Shown piece after piece: positions 13,301-28,400 of a stretch of 64,000 nt of DNA (the first letter of the stretch is position 1; every line of letters starts with the position of its first letter). The translations under genes and the position numbers were made by a program. The stretch spans positions 8,427,334-8,491,333 of the forward strand of contig NC_085050.1 of assembly GCF_963662255.1 (NCBI RefSeq), in the 5' to 3' direction. Source of the stretch: Cinclus cinclus (taxonomy: Eukaryota; Chordata; Aves; Passeriformes; Cinclidae). Under the pieces are notes generated by a model. It did no database searches. It was not told the DNA's origin and was given only the letters and a program-made list of their open reading frames with translations.

Positions 13301-16300
13301 CCCCTGAGGCTGCAACCTTAAACTGGGATATCAATCTTTAAAATAATGTAACACCTAAATTAGAGACTACATGTATTTATACAGAAAATCTTAATGAGGC
13401 AGAATTTTATTTCTGCATCTGTAATCTCTGACAACTACCGGGCTGGTTTGTGTTTTAAATACAAAAACTTGCATCAGGGACTAAATTCAGATAATCTTTT
13501 TGTTTTCTAAATGGCCTCTGAACATACACACAAGTCTGGTCACTCAGCCCTACCTGGATGCAATTCTGTATTTAGAGTGATGACAAGAAAGTGGGGACTG
13601 AAGGAGAAGGAGGATGTGGGAAAGAAGAGGAGAAGGATAGTACCAGAGAGTAAATAGAGAGGTAAACACCTAGAAATGGAATGAGCAATATACTTGAAAC
13701 AATTAAAAGTCTGATAAGGAATATACAGAACTGTTGATCTGAGATTTACTTAGTATTAATTCTGGAAGACATTAATTAAGCCTGACTACATACTAAACTT
13801 ATTTTCCTCTTGCTATTTGAGGAAAGTCTGCTTACCACAGGGAGAAGAAAGTAAGGCTTTAGTGCACTTCCTTCCATCAACTGGGGAGTTCACAGAAATA
13901 CTGCCAAGGTTCAGGAGCGTGGCTGTGTGCCTTTTTAAAGCACTAACTCTTTTATGTTACCTGCCAGCCCAGTAGAGCAGGACTTTACAGAAGTGCCATG
14001 AAGAACATGGGACTGAATCTAACAAGAGCATTTTAAGTGACCAGTGAGAAAAATTAAGAGCTGAAAGTTAACAAAACTGCTTTAAGGCTTTTTCACTACT
14101 ACCAACTGATATTGATAGCACTAAATGTAGGCACACTTGCTGAAAGACCTGCTCTAACTTCACCTTTTTTTCTTAAAAGGACTTTTTCTTTCATCTAATT
14201 ACTCAACACCTATGAATCCATTATAGATTTTGAAGCATAAGCTTTACATAGACCTCTACATAAATGCAGACATGGTTATGTGACTAATTAGTATATTATA
14301 ATTAATGGCATAGATTGTGAATCTACAAAACGAAAACCACCCCACCACAATTCCTCTGGTACTGGACTAAATATCCCCACATTTTTCATCTTGCACATCT
14401 TAGAAAAAAACTGTAAGAATGTAAGAAAACATTTCAGGCATGTTACATTAACAGATCACACCAGCAGGAACAAGGGACTCAAACTTCACAGCAGATAAGT
14501 TGTCTCATGCAGACTCTGCCAGCACTAATTTCTCTCTTTTTCTGCAGGGACCTGACAGCTTTTGCTTTTCCTCGGCTGCCTGTGACCACAGGAGGAGGGA
14601 AAGGCACTCACTGAGGTAATCACAGCCAGAGCTGCTTTGTGTTTTGCAGCTCACGCCTTAAATTCCACCTAAAAAAATAACAAAAGGGGAGAAAAAAAGA
14701 AAAAAAGCAGCCTGGTGTCAGAGCACCAGGGTAACAGTCTCTGTGCATGAAACCTGGTTGAATTGGTTATTCATGCTCTGCTCCAGCTTCCCACCCCAGC
14801 ACTTAGCCCACACCCAGTATGGTATCAGGCCTGGACACCAGAGCTGACAGAAAAGGCACTTTCCTCACCTCTGGTGGATGTACAGAAATATCCCCTTTGT
14901 CACTGGTACCGATTTCATCTGGGAAGGTAGGGATCTAAAAAATGCCATCCAAAATCCAAATCAAGCCTGCAGCTCTGTGTTTTGGGTGTAGCCCCACATA
15001 TAGAGAGGTGCATGGGTGCCCAGTCTTAATTTATCACATTTTTCTGCCAGATGATAAAGGGGTTTCAGATGTTCAAGACTCCAGTGTTTCTCCATAAGCA
15101 AGTTCACAGCAGGGTCCTCTGAGCCTGATTTACAGCTCTCCTAGTGCTTGATAAACCCAGGCTGGTCAGCATTCCAGGGCAGTGCCATGTCTGGCAGCTG
15201 TCCCGTGGTTCCTCACATTCACATAAAGGACAAAGCCACCTGCTGACAACTGACCCAAAGGCTACCAGCAGGGACTGCCTTAAACTGGTTTTGAATCCAC
15301 ATAACCCACGATGGGCAATAGAGGCAGAGTTTTCAGGGCCCTGAAATTCATGGCAGAATGAACCCTGGAGCCCCACAACATGGAGGGACAAAGCAGAAAC
15401 AAGGTGTTATTAGGAATTTTCCTAGAGAACAAGGACATCCACCAGAAGACCATCACAGGAAGACCACTCACTGACCACTGACTCTAGTCCTTGGATACTC
15501 CAGTTAGCTCAAGCGTTTGGCTATGAAAAGGCAGGTTCACCACTTCTCAAATAAAGGGTTGCCATATGAAGGTATATTAAGATGTCTGACCCTAATAAAT
15601 TTTAAAATTGTGTAAAATGAGTCTATTAAATAATAGTCAATAAGCTTTGCTGCATATATGAAATCCCATATGGAAATCCAAGCAGGACACCAAGAAATTA
15701 AATACTAAGATGTAGGGAAAAAAAAAAAGAAACAAGAAAGTTAATTGTTCACCCTGGATAATCTTCATTCCAAGGAAACTGCAACAACTTCAAGAAATTC
15801 CTACAACTACTTGACAAGCTGTTGCAATGGAAACAAAATACTTCTTTGTAGGGCTAAATAATACAACAAAAGCCAATGGCTGTGAATTCAGAGGTTCAGG
15901 ATGGACATTGCAAAACAAAATTTTTATTGGGGTAGTGGTGCACAACCAGAAAAGGTTGCCCAGAAAGGCAGTCCTAGGAGGTTCTTTACCCAGACAGAGC
16001 CATAAACATTCACAGACACACACACTCACATCTGTGAACATGTAAATCCAAGATTGCCTGTAATCCTTCAGCATTTGACTCCCAAGATTGCTCCCATTCA
16101 TGTACCAGCAAAATGCCCACAGCTGTGTGGCTTAAACCCATGCCATTCTGATTGACAGAATGCTGGTAGGTTTGTGGAGTGACCTGATCCACTGCAGCCT
16201 TTCCACAGGGGCTCCCCAGGGCTTTTCAGGTCCAGCACAGCAGAAATGGCCTGCAGCAAGTCAGACAGCAGATAGCTGTTCAAGTAGTAGCTGCACAGTT

Positions 16301-19300
16301 TTTTGACAGCAGCAAAGGTGTGTTTCCTAACCCATTCAAGTATAAATTTACAGGGTTTATTTAGAGGCCACTGAACTGCACAAAGCCAGCTGCAAAGGCA
16401 AGGTGCATATCCCAAATAAGCTGCTCAGTCCTCAGCATAGCATGCCTCAGACAGGCCCTGGTGACATTAAATAGCCACAGACACTCATGATACAGGGTGA
16501 CAGCACTGAATTCCTGTGAAATGTGTGCCTGTCCATCCTGGCACCCCAGCTGGGCACTCCCTGAAGACAAGCTCCCAACAGCCCTCCACGTGCTTATGCT
16601 AGGTAGCACAGGGTGGGCATTTCCTGGAAGCTGCTGAAGACAAACAGTTCCCACTGCTGGCATCGTGTTCCTGACGGCCAGAGGTCACCTGCTGAAAGTG
16701 CCAGAAGGGCCACGCTCATCTGTTTCTGAACAATTGTGAGCAAGAGCATAAAACTCACTACAGAGAAGTCAAATTCTTGACAAGTGTTTACCTTGCACAT
16801 CCTCCAGGTCTCACTCCACAGCCCCCATGGAGCACAAGAATGACTCTCACATGTACCCATTCTCTGCTGACCCAGAGCTGGCTGTAGAAAGGAAGTAGCA
16901 ACTCTATCAGCAGTTTGTCATCCTGTGGGAAGTCCCAGAACAGTTCTGTCTGGTCCATGCCTGCTCCTGGCTGCTAGCAGATTGCCCAGTCTGGCAATGG
17001 AGCTGTCCTGGCCATACTGGCATCTCAGACATGCAGCATCTCCAGCTGATGGGCAGCAAGGATCTGGAACGCTAGGAAATGGCCAAAAAGCCAGTAAATG
17101 TCTGTATTCACACACTGCATGCCCTGAATTTCCCTTCATGCTGTCTGCAGCAGAAGTTGTCTGGGTTAAAAAAACTAAACCCCTTAATAAAAACTTCAGA
17201 GAACAGAAACATGTTTGAAATTAATCTAGAAGACACATTATTACAAACTGGACAGAATTACCTAAGCATTTCAGATTCCTTCTCTAATGTTCCATATTTT
17301 TTTCCACATTCAAACCTATCCTGGTGCTGTGCAATAAAGTTAATACACAAAGGTTTAAATATAGAGCAGTTACTAAAATTTTCATTGTTGCATAATGACT
17401 ATGTAATCTGGCTTAATAATGTGCATGGGGTAAAGTCAGAGAAGAATCTCTGCACCAAAAATTCACTTCTGGAGTCAAATGTTATCCAGATACACTATGA
17501 ACCAAAATAGTCTGACCTGAGCCCACAACTTTGGGTCAGAGACACCAGCAGTGAACTAATGGTTGTGTTTCCTCCTTAAGGCAAGGTGATTTTATATCCC
17601 TGCCAGACATGAAATTCAGCATAAAATACAGAAGTGAGCTAACTACAATTGTAAGACAGTATCGTTTTCACAGGAAGACTCTTCACAGATTTATTTATGA
17701 AATGCAAATACCTGCATATAGGGAGCACTTGAGTTTTAGACAGAATCAGCAAAAGAGAAGCTCAGAATACTTTGTGATATGCAGCAGGTCAGGATGAACA
17801 TGGACAGCATCATTACTCATATATATCATTATTTCAAAGTTTTTAAAAAATGCAGAAATGCAGCAGTAAAAACTTCCCCAGTGGGACTTCAGGGTTCACC
17901 TGCCACCAATGTAAAACGAGGGCAAGAAACTCTGCCTGCCTTCTGATACTAGCTTCAATCCCTTCTTACTGGAGCTTGACACAAGGCAACATCTTAAGGG
18001 CTGCAGCTCTTTTCTATTCTATGCACAGTCACACTCTGAAGTCGTGGCAGAATTTTGCTGCAAACTGTTCTAATGGTACTGAAAATTGAATATGTTCATA
18101 TTATTTTGTGTAGTCCTGGAATCATAGCCACATATGCAATGTTGGTAATCATGTGATTACACACCCAACTCTGCTTAGTAGAAGCTGGTACTCAAGCATA
18201 CTTGCCTCACTCCTCTTTAAGCTAACATTTTTATTAAAGTGTCAGGAATTACATATTTACAGCTCTACGAGACTTTTTGTAAGCTACCAAAGATGACTCT
18301 GTACTAATTAAAATACATTTGTTTACAAAGGCTTTTAAAGATATTATTTATAAGCTTCCATCTTATGAAATCACAGAAAATCAATCAGATAAATGGTTCT
18401 AAAGAAACCTATTTATTAATGATCCAGACAGTATATAGCATATATCCAGCAAAATACTAAACATAATGGAACAGCCCTCCACTGCAATAAAAAATCCTGT
18501 TTCTTTCAGATTTATTTCACTCAGAAACACTTTCAATACTTTCTTCTCTACAAAGGATACCTCAAATACTTATTTTCTAAAGGATAGTCTAGCTCACACT
18601 TGAGCTGCACAATCTATTTCAACTACACAACAAATATGCTTTAATGAAAAGGAAAGAAAACCATCTTAGTATTAAAGCACTGTACCATAGCAAGGCACCC
18701 AATGTGCAGATTGCTCCAAGATGTGTGAAAAGCTTGCTCACAGCTGAGTGCCTTGGAGTCAAACCCAGAAAATGCAGTCTTGCTCTTACAGCAAACCTCT
18801 TGCCTTTTTATTATCCAAGGAAAGATAAACCAAACACCAGTGTTCTGCAGTAAGCTGGGGCTCTTTTTCACATTAAAAACAAATGCCTGGAGTTTGCGTG
18901 CTGGTGAAGGCTCATCCAAGACATTTTTTGTCTGTGTCTAACACCTCATAGGACCTCTGCAACTAAATTCAGCACTAAAGCCTGTGTGGAAACTAACAGG
19001 CAGGAAGAGTGGTGAGTACCTAATTGCAATGACTGTTAGTGAATTAAATGCAACAGCCCTACAATCAGTGCAACTGCCTGCTTTATTTACTGTGGTATTA
19101 ACTGGGAGTTTCATCCTCAATATGCATTTCCAGCATGCTGAATACTTGTGTGCATCTACTCTGCTAAATTGAAAGCAGCCACATTGCTTTAGCAGCCAAG
19201 TGGTCTTGGGGTTCCTTGGAAGTGTCCAAACAAGGGATAACAACTGCTGCAAGTGCCTCTTACCATGACAAGCTTTCAGAGAGTCAGTGCTGCTCTGGAC

Positions 19301-22300
19301 TTACCTGCAAGTTTTCATGTGAATATTGCTCAGCAACATCTGGTGCTGCTCCTAATGCTAAGGAAATAGAAGAAAACCTCTGCTGCCTGTTAACACAGTC
19401 TATTATTTCATGTTTTGTGCATTTTATCACTCTGAAAAATATTTTAGTTCTTTTATACTGTATCTAAATGCACACTACAGCAGCTCCAGTGCCTTTTATT
19501 TACTTTCCCTTAGTACCACTTCAGCCCACTAGCTGAGTGCAGACTCCACACTTAGCCTTTACCTTTTCACCTTCAAAAAGATGGCACTTGCTCATGTTTT
19601 AGAACACATACACAGAACCAGAACAGAACCAGAACTTATATCTTCCAGTATACATACGTTAATGGAAGCATCTGCAGTGCCACAGATGCATGCATTTTTG
19701 ACCAGCTAAGCCTCTTGGCAGAAGTGCACAGAAAGCTAGCTGGGATGTAAACTGAGGACAGGTGAATAGTGGCTGGTCTGTGAGAGGGAAGCTGCTGACT
19801 CCTAAAAGAGGGAATACCTGGCAGACTTTGCCCCTCATCTTGCCTCCTTGGTCTCTCCCTCCATTACCCATCCCTCCAGTAGCCCCTTGATTAATGCAGT
19901 GACAGGTACAAGCATTGGGCTACATCAATATTTCCTCATCTCTCAAAATGCCCACAAGGAGACTTTGATGCACTTTGTGCTCTGGTTCCCACCAGAAGGT
20001 GAGCTGTGGCTACCCACGTGCTGCCACAAGCCAGGGACATCAGCTAAGACAGGCACATGATAGCAGCTCCCAAGGCTTGCTTGGGGCTGGAATGACGCTG
20101 TAAAGCAACGAGGACAACACCAGCACGAGAGAGCTGACGAGAGCCTCAGCAGCTGGGGGCTGGCCAGACTGCCCATGTGCTGTCCCTTCAGGAATGTACC
20201 CAGCAGCAGAAGCAGACAGACTGAGGAGCGTCACAGAGTCACATCTGACTTTGGCCACCAGAAGAAATAAAAGCCCTGTGGCACAGTTAGTGCCTGTTGC
20301 TGTACTGCTCCTCAACCTTCTCCCACTCGAGCTCTCCTGCCTGCAAAGTGAGCAGGAGCTGTCAGAGGCGTGCGAGGCGTGACAAGATGTGTCACAGGAC
20401 GGTGCACGCTCACCCACGTACCCACACCGCCCGCAGAGCCAGCGGCACAGCAGGCACTCAGAGGAGCACTTGGGCGAGGCAAGGCACAGGCAGGACCAGT
20501 CAACAGGGACCCCAGGGCAGATGGAACACCAGCAGCTCTGACTGGTAGCTGTTTTACCCGCTGGGGAACCACAGCCTTAGGCTCTGCAGTACTAAGAGCT
20601 GCAGGACCATCATCTGACCACTCTCATCTCTTCTCCTTGTTTTTTTCTAGATTCCTCCCAGCCAGCAGGCTTTTCTTCATGGATTTCCCCATGCTTCAGC
20701 CATCCCACTGTCTTAAGCTGCTCTTTTTTGAAGAGCAGCCATGAAAGGTTCAAAAGTCCTTCATTGTCTTGTGTCCCGGCAATAACAGCAACACATAGAA
20801 ATCTGAGATGTACTTCATGGGAAATGTCAATGGGAATTTACAAGCTATACAGGGATTCTCAAAAGCATCACAAGCAAAAGTAATGGCAGCTGAGTATCAT
20901 TTGTCTTTCCTGGATGGTGTCCATCATAAATTTACATGTATGAGATTCTGCATCCTTTGACCATAAATCTCTGACCTTGCAAGAATGTAAGGCAACAGAA
21001 ATCAAACATTATGCAAACAGCTGAAATCCACTGTGGTATCTTTTTGCCCTTGTATGGATTTTTCTTCTGCAAAAAGGAAAAAAAAGGAGACTCCAACCTA
21101 TATTTTAGCATTTCAGCCTTTAGGTTGTGCTCATCTATAAAGAACAGTTTTCTGTATTTTAAACCTTCAAAGTCAATGTCAGACAAATAGGAACAATTCT
21201 TAGAGCATAGAAAAGGAATTTCTTTTTCAGGTGTCTTCTATTTTTAGCCCTGTTATCTACTGATTGTCTTTAACGTTTACCTCTCAAACACTTTTAAGCA
21301 ATAGTGAGGGAGGTGTCACCTGGTACCACAAGCTCAGCATCACACAGTACCTACCTAATCCAGGCATATGAACAACAGTGCCTTGTAGAGAAATACAAGT
21401 GATGGAAATACCATCATACATACTGAAAACAGAGTCCACAAAAAACTAATCAGCCATGCTTTTAAGAAACTTATTTAACACTTCATTCAGCCAGTCACCC
21501 ATTTGTTTTGCACATTAAAATGCACACACTACAATTTAGTAGTCCTCCTAAATTAGGCCTCTCAAATCCATCTGTTTTACTGACACTCAAGTTTCTTAGA
21601 TTACACTGCAGGAGACTCAACTTTGTCTGCTGCCTCAGAATAGTGTCAGACCAAATTAGATAAGGAAAGTGCCACCACGAGCTCATGCCATTACAGGATC
21701 AAGCAGTTGTAATTCCCACTCGACGTGACATGGAGGCACACACATCCTCACACATGCTGCCCATGGAAGCCCCAGGAGTGGCTTAGGACACACAGCCATT
21801 TACATGACAGCAGTAAAACTCTGGCCCTTGCTGGCAGTGGAGCACCACAAAGCAAATTTGCACAGCACACCCAAAGCCATGGTGTGAGCCTGCAGACCTG
21901 CAGCAGGTGCACTGGCTTTTGCCACCTTTCACAGTACTCTTGTACAGAATTTGTCAAGGACTGCAGAGAGTGGGTTAAAGAGAATTACATTCATTTAAAC
22001 AAGGAGAAGCTGTGTAACAACAATAAGCTTGCAGTGAGTTTACACACAGAGGGGAATAGGATGATAGTAATAATTTTTCACAAATTAAGCATTCACCAAC
22101 AGGTGGCTGGAGAGGATGCAGGCTGTCTTCCCCAGAAGTGGCTCCTGGGAGCTGCATGTCCCTCTCACATGGAGCTTAAGGACCAAGGTGCAGCTCAGCT
22201 CTGTGCACAGGAGCTACACGTTTATCGGCTGACAACACCCCAGAGCAAGTCACTGCTTACAGATCAGCTCATGGCTTGAAACCGGCTTTAATTATCAGAC

Positions 22301-22364
22301 TGTTTCCCCACATCAAAATGCTAAGCAAGAACATCGTGTCTCAGGACAGCTGCCAACAGGAAGG

Positions 22365-22400
<36 letters not shown>

Positions 22401-25400
22401 CAGGGGGGAGACTACAATGCTTAAATAAGCCTAGAGAAGTTGAACTGCAGCACAGCACTAAGCCAAGAGAGCATGCTACTGGGCCTAGTGAGATTTTTCT
22501 GCCAAATTTTAAACCTCCCTAAAGACCTAGTTATTTTGTATGTATGTCAAATGGGGGGAAAGTGTGTTCAAGATTTTTTTTTTTAATACCACTGTATGAT
22601 GCCAAATTAAAGGAGATGCAAGTCAAGCTGAATTATTTTACCTAAATTAAAAATATGCATTGCTGTCACACACTGAATGCAAGGCATAGGGATGGCAGAC
22701 AGCTGGAATGAAGCAGCCTTTTCCTGCATCAACTAAATGAGTGTGAAGCATTAATATCTGCAATGCTGGATACCTGTGACTGTGGTTTTGCTGTCGATTG
22801 TACCTCGATATCCAAATACCAAGTATCCAATTTAGGTAACCTGACAAATGCTGTAGGGACTCCATGCTCCCACCTGCACAAGGCACCAAAAGAAACAACA
22901 GCAATTTATATCACAGCTTTAAAACCTCATCAGTGTCCAGGCAACTCTCTCTCCAGTTCAGCATCTAAACAATTACTTGCTCGTTCACAGTGGTAGGAAG
23001 TTTTAAGCTCAGATCAGGAAACTATCAGAAAGAGATATTTAGTGCTATGTGTTACTTTCATTTTTGCTTCTGCTATTACTTCCTCGGCACATGCACCTAC
23101 CAAAGCCTCACGGCCATCTTAGAGGGAGCAGCTAATGATGGCAGCTTGAGCATGCACAAATGAATTGATTTTATTGGGGAAGGAAGTGGTGGGTGGTGCT
23201 TTTACCAGTGCAGATACTTGAGATGTGCCCCAGTGAGACAGCTGAGGTGCCCTAGGACAACAGCAGGGTGCCTGTTCCAGCCAACTGGCTGGTCCAGACC
23301 CCAAGTGAGAACAACAAAGGAAAAGAAGAAAAGAAATCACACTGAAGTAATTACGAATACATGTCCCCAAATGTCTTGCTGTATGTCTCCAACTCCCTCA
23401 TTTAAACCTTGTAATTAGAGGTGAATGGAAGACAGTGAGGTGTATGTATAAACAAATTTAGGGGAAGGATTAAATGCACTGACTGTAATTAAAGATGGTC
23501 ACTTCTAAGGCTGCAGTGGGAACTTTTACTTTCAGGTGAATTAAAAGCTGAGTAACAATTATTTCCCCCCGCCCCAACAAAAAAAAGAAAAAATCTGGCA
23601 TCATGAGACAGTGGAGACTTTCAGATATCTGACTGTCCTGCCTCCAAGTTTAGATATAGCTTGCCACAGCACAGATAGTGCCTTGTTTGTAATTCAATTT
23701 CCATCCTATTTCCCTTTCCATTGAACAGTACAAAACTGGTTGTCTCTGAACCAGATAGGGTGCAGTTGAGGAAAATCTGAAAATGATCCATCTGGGGATG
23801 ATAACAGCTTTCAAAACTCTCCTCCCTCCCCTCCTTCTTTCTTCCCCACAGAACTCAGCTCAGATTTCTCAAATGCAGTGTCCTGAGGTTATCTGACAAT
23901 GGAAGGAAGCACCAGAAGTTTGGACTCACTTGCCATGTGAGTATGTAAAGTCAGGCAGTGGGAACCAAGACACCCAACAGTCTATTTAAAACAACTCATA
24001 GCACCTACACCCAATAACTGCTTCCAGCAAACATACACAACAAGCTCCCAAATTTCCCTAGCAGAAATTATTTGCTCCACCCATGCTGTTCATTGCAGCA
24101 GTCAACACAACAGCACTTACCAATCGGGATTAAGTCAGCTTTCTTGGGGAATTACAGGGTTTGCTACCTTTATGTTTTGTAAATACCAGCTAATGTGCTA
24201 TGTAAGACACAGAGTGTCTGTGCAGCCGGTATTTGCAAACACTGATGGTATTCCTAACTTCAATAGGAGCTGCTGAGTCCTGGCAGCAATTACATGCTAG
24301 GCAGGCCCCTTATTTAGCACCTTGTATCTTCACTTAGTTACCCAAATTGAACCATCAAGGATAGAAAAGCAGATAAATCTGTTAGGCATCAATCCCAAGG
24401 TGGCAGATGGGAGAAGAGGACTCACCACTACTTCTCCAGCCTTTCACAGGCGTTTTATTACATTCAGATGTAGTCTTTCACTGTTACACAAATCTGCTTT
24501 GTTGCTATAAGGTAGAACCTAATAAAGACTTTCTTAATGTAGGGCATGTAGCCTGCAACCAGACTTATTAGTTTTTCAAGTTAGAAGCATTGCAACATGA
24601 CCTCATGTACATACACCCAAGCCCACACCTCTTCTGTGCCGGCTGTGCCAATCGCCACACGCTACAAAATTAGTCACATTAATTTGTGTAGAAAAAAGCT
24701 TGCGTGACATAAACTAGCATTAAACAATAATAGCCAATTTACATCCTTTGACAAGTCCTGTCACTCTGCTCTAGCCTAGAAGGATGGGTACAGAGCTCAG
24801 CATATGTATTTCCATCTCAAAAGACAGCACCCTATGAAGTCCCAAAACAACTCTCTCCTTCCAAACATAGGGAGGGGTGGGTAGAAGGAATATCTTATCC
24901 GTTCTTGTGGATTGCACAGTTCTTTAGAACAAGAGGTGTCAGTTTTTAACTGGATCCCATGCACAAAGGAAAGGATGATGGGGGGGGGGGTGGTTTTGGT
25001 TTTATTTTTTTTAAAAAAGGCACAAATTAAACTTCTGTGAAGGAACAGCATTATGCTTTTTTACATTTGTGATCTGCTGTCTAAATGCTCATGCTCAGTT
25101 TCTGGAACCTTTCCTGCATCCTCTGCAGCTGCCTGGATGTGATGCAGGGTTCAGCCTGCAGGCAGGCACAGCTCCTACTGAAATTCCCTGGGCATGAGGC
25201 AGAGTAGGACCCACAGTCTGCCAGTGTACCAAGGGGAAAAAACACAGATTAAAAACTACTTGACCTGCAAAGGAATTCTGTGCAGTAAATCTAAGCACAA
25301 GTGTCTGCTGACAGACACCACGAGGGAAAAGGAGCATGAGCTACACCAGGGAAGTACACACCGTTCCATTCAGCAAGAGACATTCCGAATTTGGGACCAG

Positions 25401-28400
25401 GCCATGGTAAATCCAATACCCAAGTGGGGCAGTCACTCCAGGGAAAGAAGTGCTAAAAATAGATTTACAGATGCCAATACAGCATGGAGGCAGGGAGAGG
25501 AAGGGACTGGACAAGCAACTCACAGAACACAGCCACCTCCTCCAGCTGAAGTTGATTCCTTTTTGTCTGCTCCAAGCAGGGACACTGGGACATACTTGGC
25601 AGAAAGTAAGCCAGCCTCCTGCAGATCTGGTGTGAATCCTGAGTGCAGTGCCAGCCTTGCCTTAAAGAGCTGGAGTTGCACCACTGACTTTCAGGCACAT
25701 TTGCTACTTCTTCAAACCACAAACAGGTACCACTTCTGTATATCGGTCTGTGGGCTTCCACAGACCTGACTGGCTGGGATTTAGCCAAGGATTCCCACTG
25801 CATTATATAAGACTCATTTCAGAGGCCAGCTTCTTAAAGTCCATTAGCTGCCTAAATACCTCTAAAAAAACAAAAATCAAATTCCAGCTCACTTGTCCAG
25901 ATGTAGCTAAGCAAGCTTAAAAATACCCTCTTTTTCAAAATACCCAATTCAACTTGTTTTTTTCTCCTCCAACTGGGAGCACAGTCACCATCAGGCCCCT
26001 CTTCCCCTGTATGCAGGGAATCAGCACCTAACTGTCCAGAAAGTACCAGAAAGTGTGGCCCATCCATCTCTACTTTGAACAAGTCCAGCCCACTCTCTCT
26101 ACCACACTGGATGAGAACTAGCCAGGTCAATTAACAGATGCTGAAAACATAAACCACCTTCCACATAGTCCATTAGAGGCTGAAGCACAACGGACTTACG
26201 TTTGAAGAGAGGGATGAACAAATTCAAGTGGAAAAAAATGCATGCACTTGGTTTCTCACCCATCTGCTCCCTGCTGGCTGCTTGGCTGGCCAGGAAGCAC
26301 ACAGCTTTCTGGAGCCCAGACCCAGGACTCCACTTACACTCCACAGTCCAAAACTGACTTCAGCAGGAAAAAGGACATAATAATTGAGTCCAAACTATAT
26401 TTTAGTCCCATCTTTCACTGCGAAATAGCAGCTCTGTCCAAAGCATGAGTATGTGTACATCTCTGATACTTGTAATATAACTTCCTGAGCAGATTAATTT
26501 TCAAGCTTCGTCTGCTTAATACACTCCTTTCCAAACCAGCAGTGTAAGTAGAAGACATTTGTTGAGAGTGCATCATCAGGTGAGCAGCTCTGTGCACTGA
26601 AAAGACAACAGTTCAGTACATAAGTATTCACAGCAGCTATTGAACAGGTACTACAGGACAAGTCACAGATCCAGACACTTGCTGACCACCCAGAGATGGG
26701 GCAACAGTGAGGAAAGAATGGCATTTCAGTGCAAAGTTTTAAACCATCCAATTTCTTTAATTCCACAGATCTTTCAGACTCAGAAACATGGGTCACTTCA
26801 GCAAACGCACGGGATTAAATCTCCAGCCCTGCAGGTCCAGTTCTTTATAGACTTTGCTAAACAAGCTGTGCAAAAAAAAAAAAATATTACAGAGACTTAA
26901 GAGGCAAACACCTGGCAAGAGGGGCTTTAATCAGAGATTCAGCCTGGAACTGGCTGAGGCAACACCAGTCACCTGCTCTCTGCAGCTGGAACCCTCAGAG
27001 AAGCAGTCATAGCTGGGGAGGGGAGCAGATGCCTAAACCATGGTGGCTTTCAGCTCACAAAAGTCAAATCACACTCCTAAGACATGACCTTGCTTAAGGA
27101 GTGCAAAGGTATGTTTATTGCAATTCACTGAGATTGTAATAAACCACTTCAGACCAACCAGATGGTGCCAAAAAAGTTCTTTACTTGACAAGAAAACCAG
27201 AAGAAAGACCTAGTACAGAGGTCAGATTCTGCTAGCAACACGACGTGGTTCCCAGTGCAGCAGCCACATTATCTGAATGGTTTATATATAATCTGGACAG
27301 ATCCTAGAAATGGCAGCAATTTTTATAGACCCATTATAACAATGAGATCTTTCCCAGGTCACTAAGACCCATCCAGCACAACACTTTCCAGGCAACAAGA
27401 GCCAAAACTGGATGCTTAGGAAAAACATTAAACTGACAGAGATGTGAACTGTAACTGCTCTGCACTGTAAATTAACACTGTAAATTAACACTGTCACTCA
27501 AAGAAGCCATCCCACCCTCTCCTGGTGTGGGAGGGGTGTGTCACATCAGGGTGTGCCTGTGACAGGGAGCTGGCTCAGGAAGGTGACCTGGCCAAAGGAG
27601 GAAGCTTCTCCCCTCCTGCTGTGCTGACAGGAAGCAGGACCCAGGAGCGCCAGTGTGCAACCAGGGCTGGGTTAAATTCCTATGGAAGCACAGCAGTGAG
27701 ACACTAGGTGATCCTTCCCTGGAAGGACTTTACCTGCAGCACCACTTCAGGGGTTTCCTCAGTTAGCTGTGGCACTGCAGCCACTCGGCGTGATGGATCA
27801 ATGCAGCTACAACTTTATGCTGCATAACAGTGCTAACCACAATGGTAATTTGTGATTTTGAAAAGGCAGCCCATAATAAAAATAAACATTAAGTATTGTT
27901 TTGGTATGCTATTATTTCAATGACCTTTCAGTTCTGTTTCAAAACTTCCAAGTTTATCACCAACTGATAGTTGCATGCTTTTCATTAACCCTGCCATTTA
28001 CTAACATGAAGAGCCACAGAGAAGATTTCAGGACATCCATCTAGGCATTCTCTAAGCTTATATAAACTTTAAACACCAAGCAACTCTGGTGGGTGCAAGT
28101 GATGCACCAATGAATGTAACTGTGCTCTTGGATGTACAATTCCTCCATGAGAAAACCACCTACCAGGACTTAACTTCAGAGGCATCTCTGTTTTCTGTAT
28201 CAGCTGATGTACATAATAATGCTCCCATCAAAATATATATTACTCATCAAAGCCTGTGTTTCTGTAGAGATACCCATTCATGCACAAGATGATGTTATAT
28301 AAAAACTTTGTTCTGGCAAGATTTTAGCTTTAAGGATTGCACAAAACTCACATCAGTATTACCTTCTGTGCACAAGGGAACACTTTCAGTCTCCCCCAGT

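Noticed and set aside
21725..22279. 184-codon open frame on the plus strand as a gene
   Set aside because: It lies in MXD4 intron 3 and has no domain, signal or conserved motif. One open frame this long is plausible by chance in 64 kb read in six frames.
25194..25769. 191-codon open frame on the plus strand as a gene
   Set aside because: It is intronic, with no recognisable family and overlapping open frames on the opposite strand. Treated as chance.
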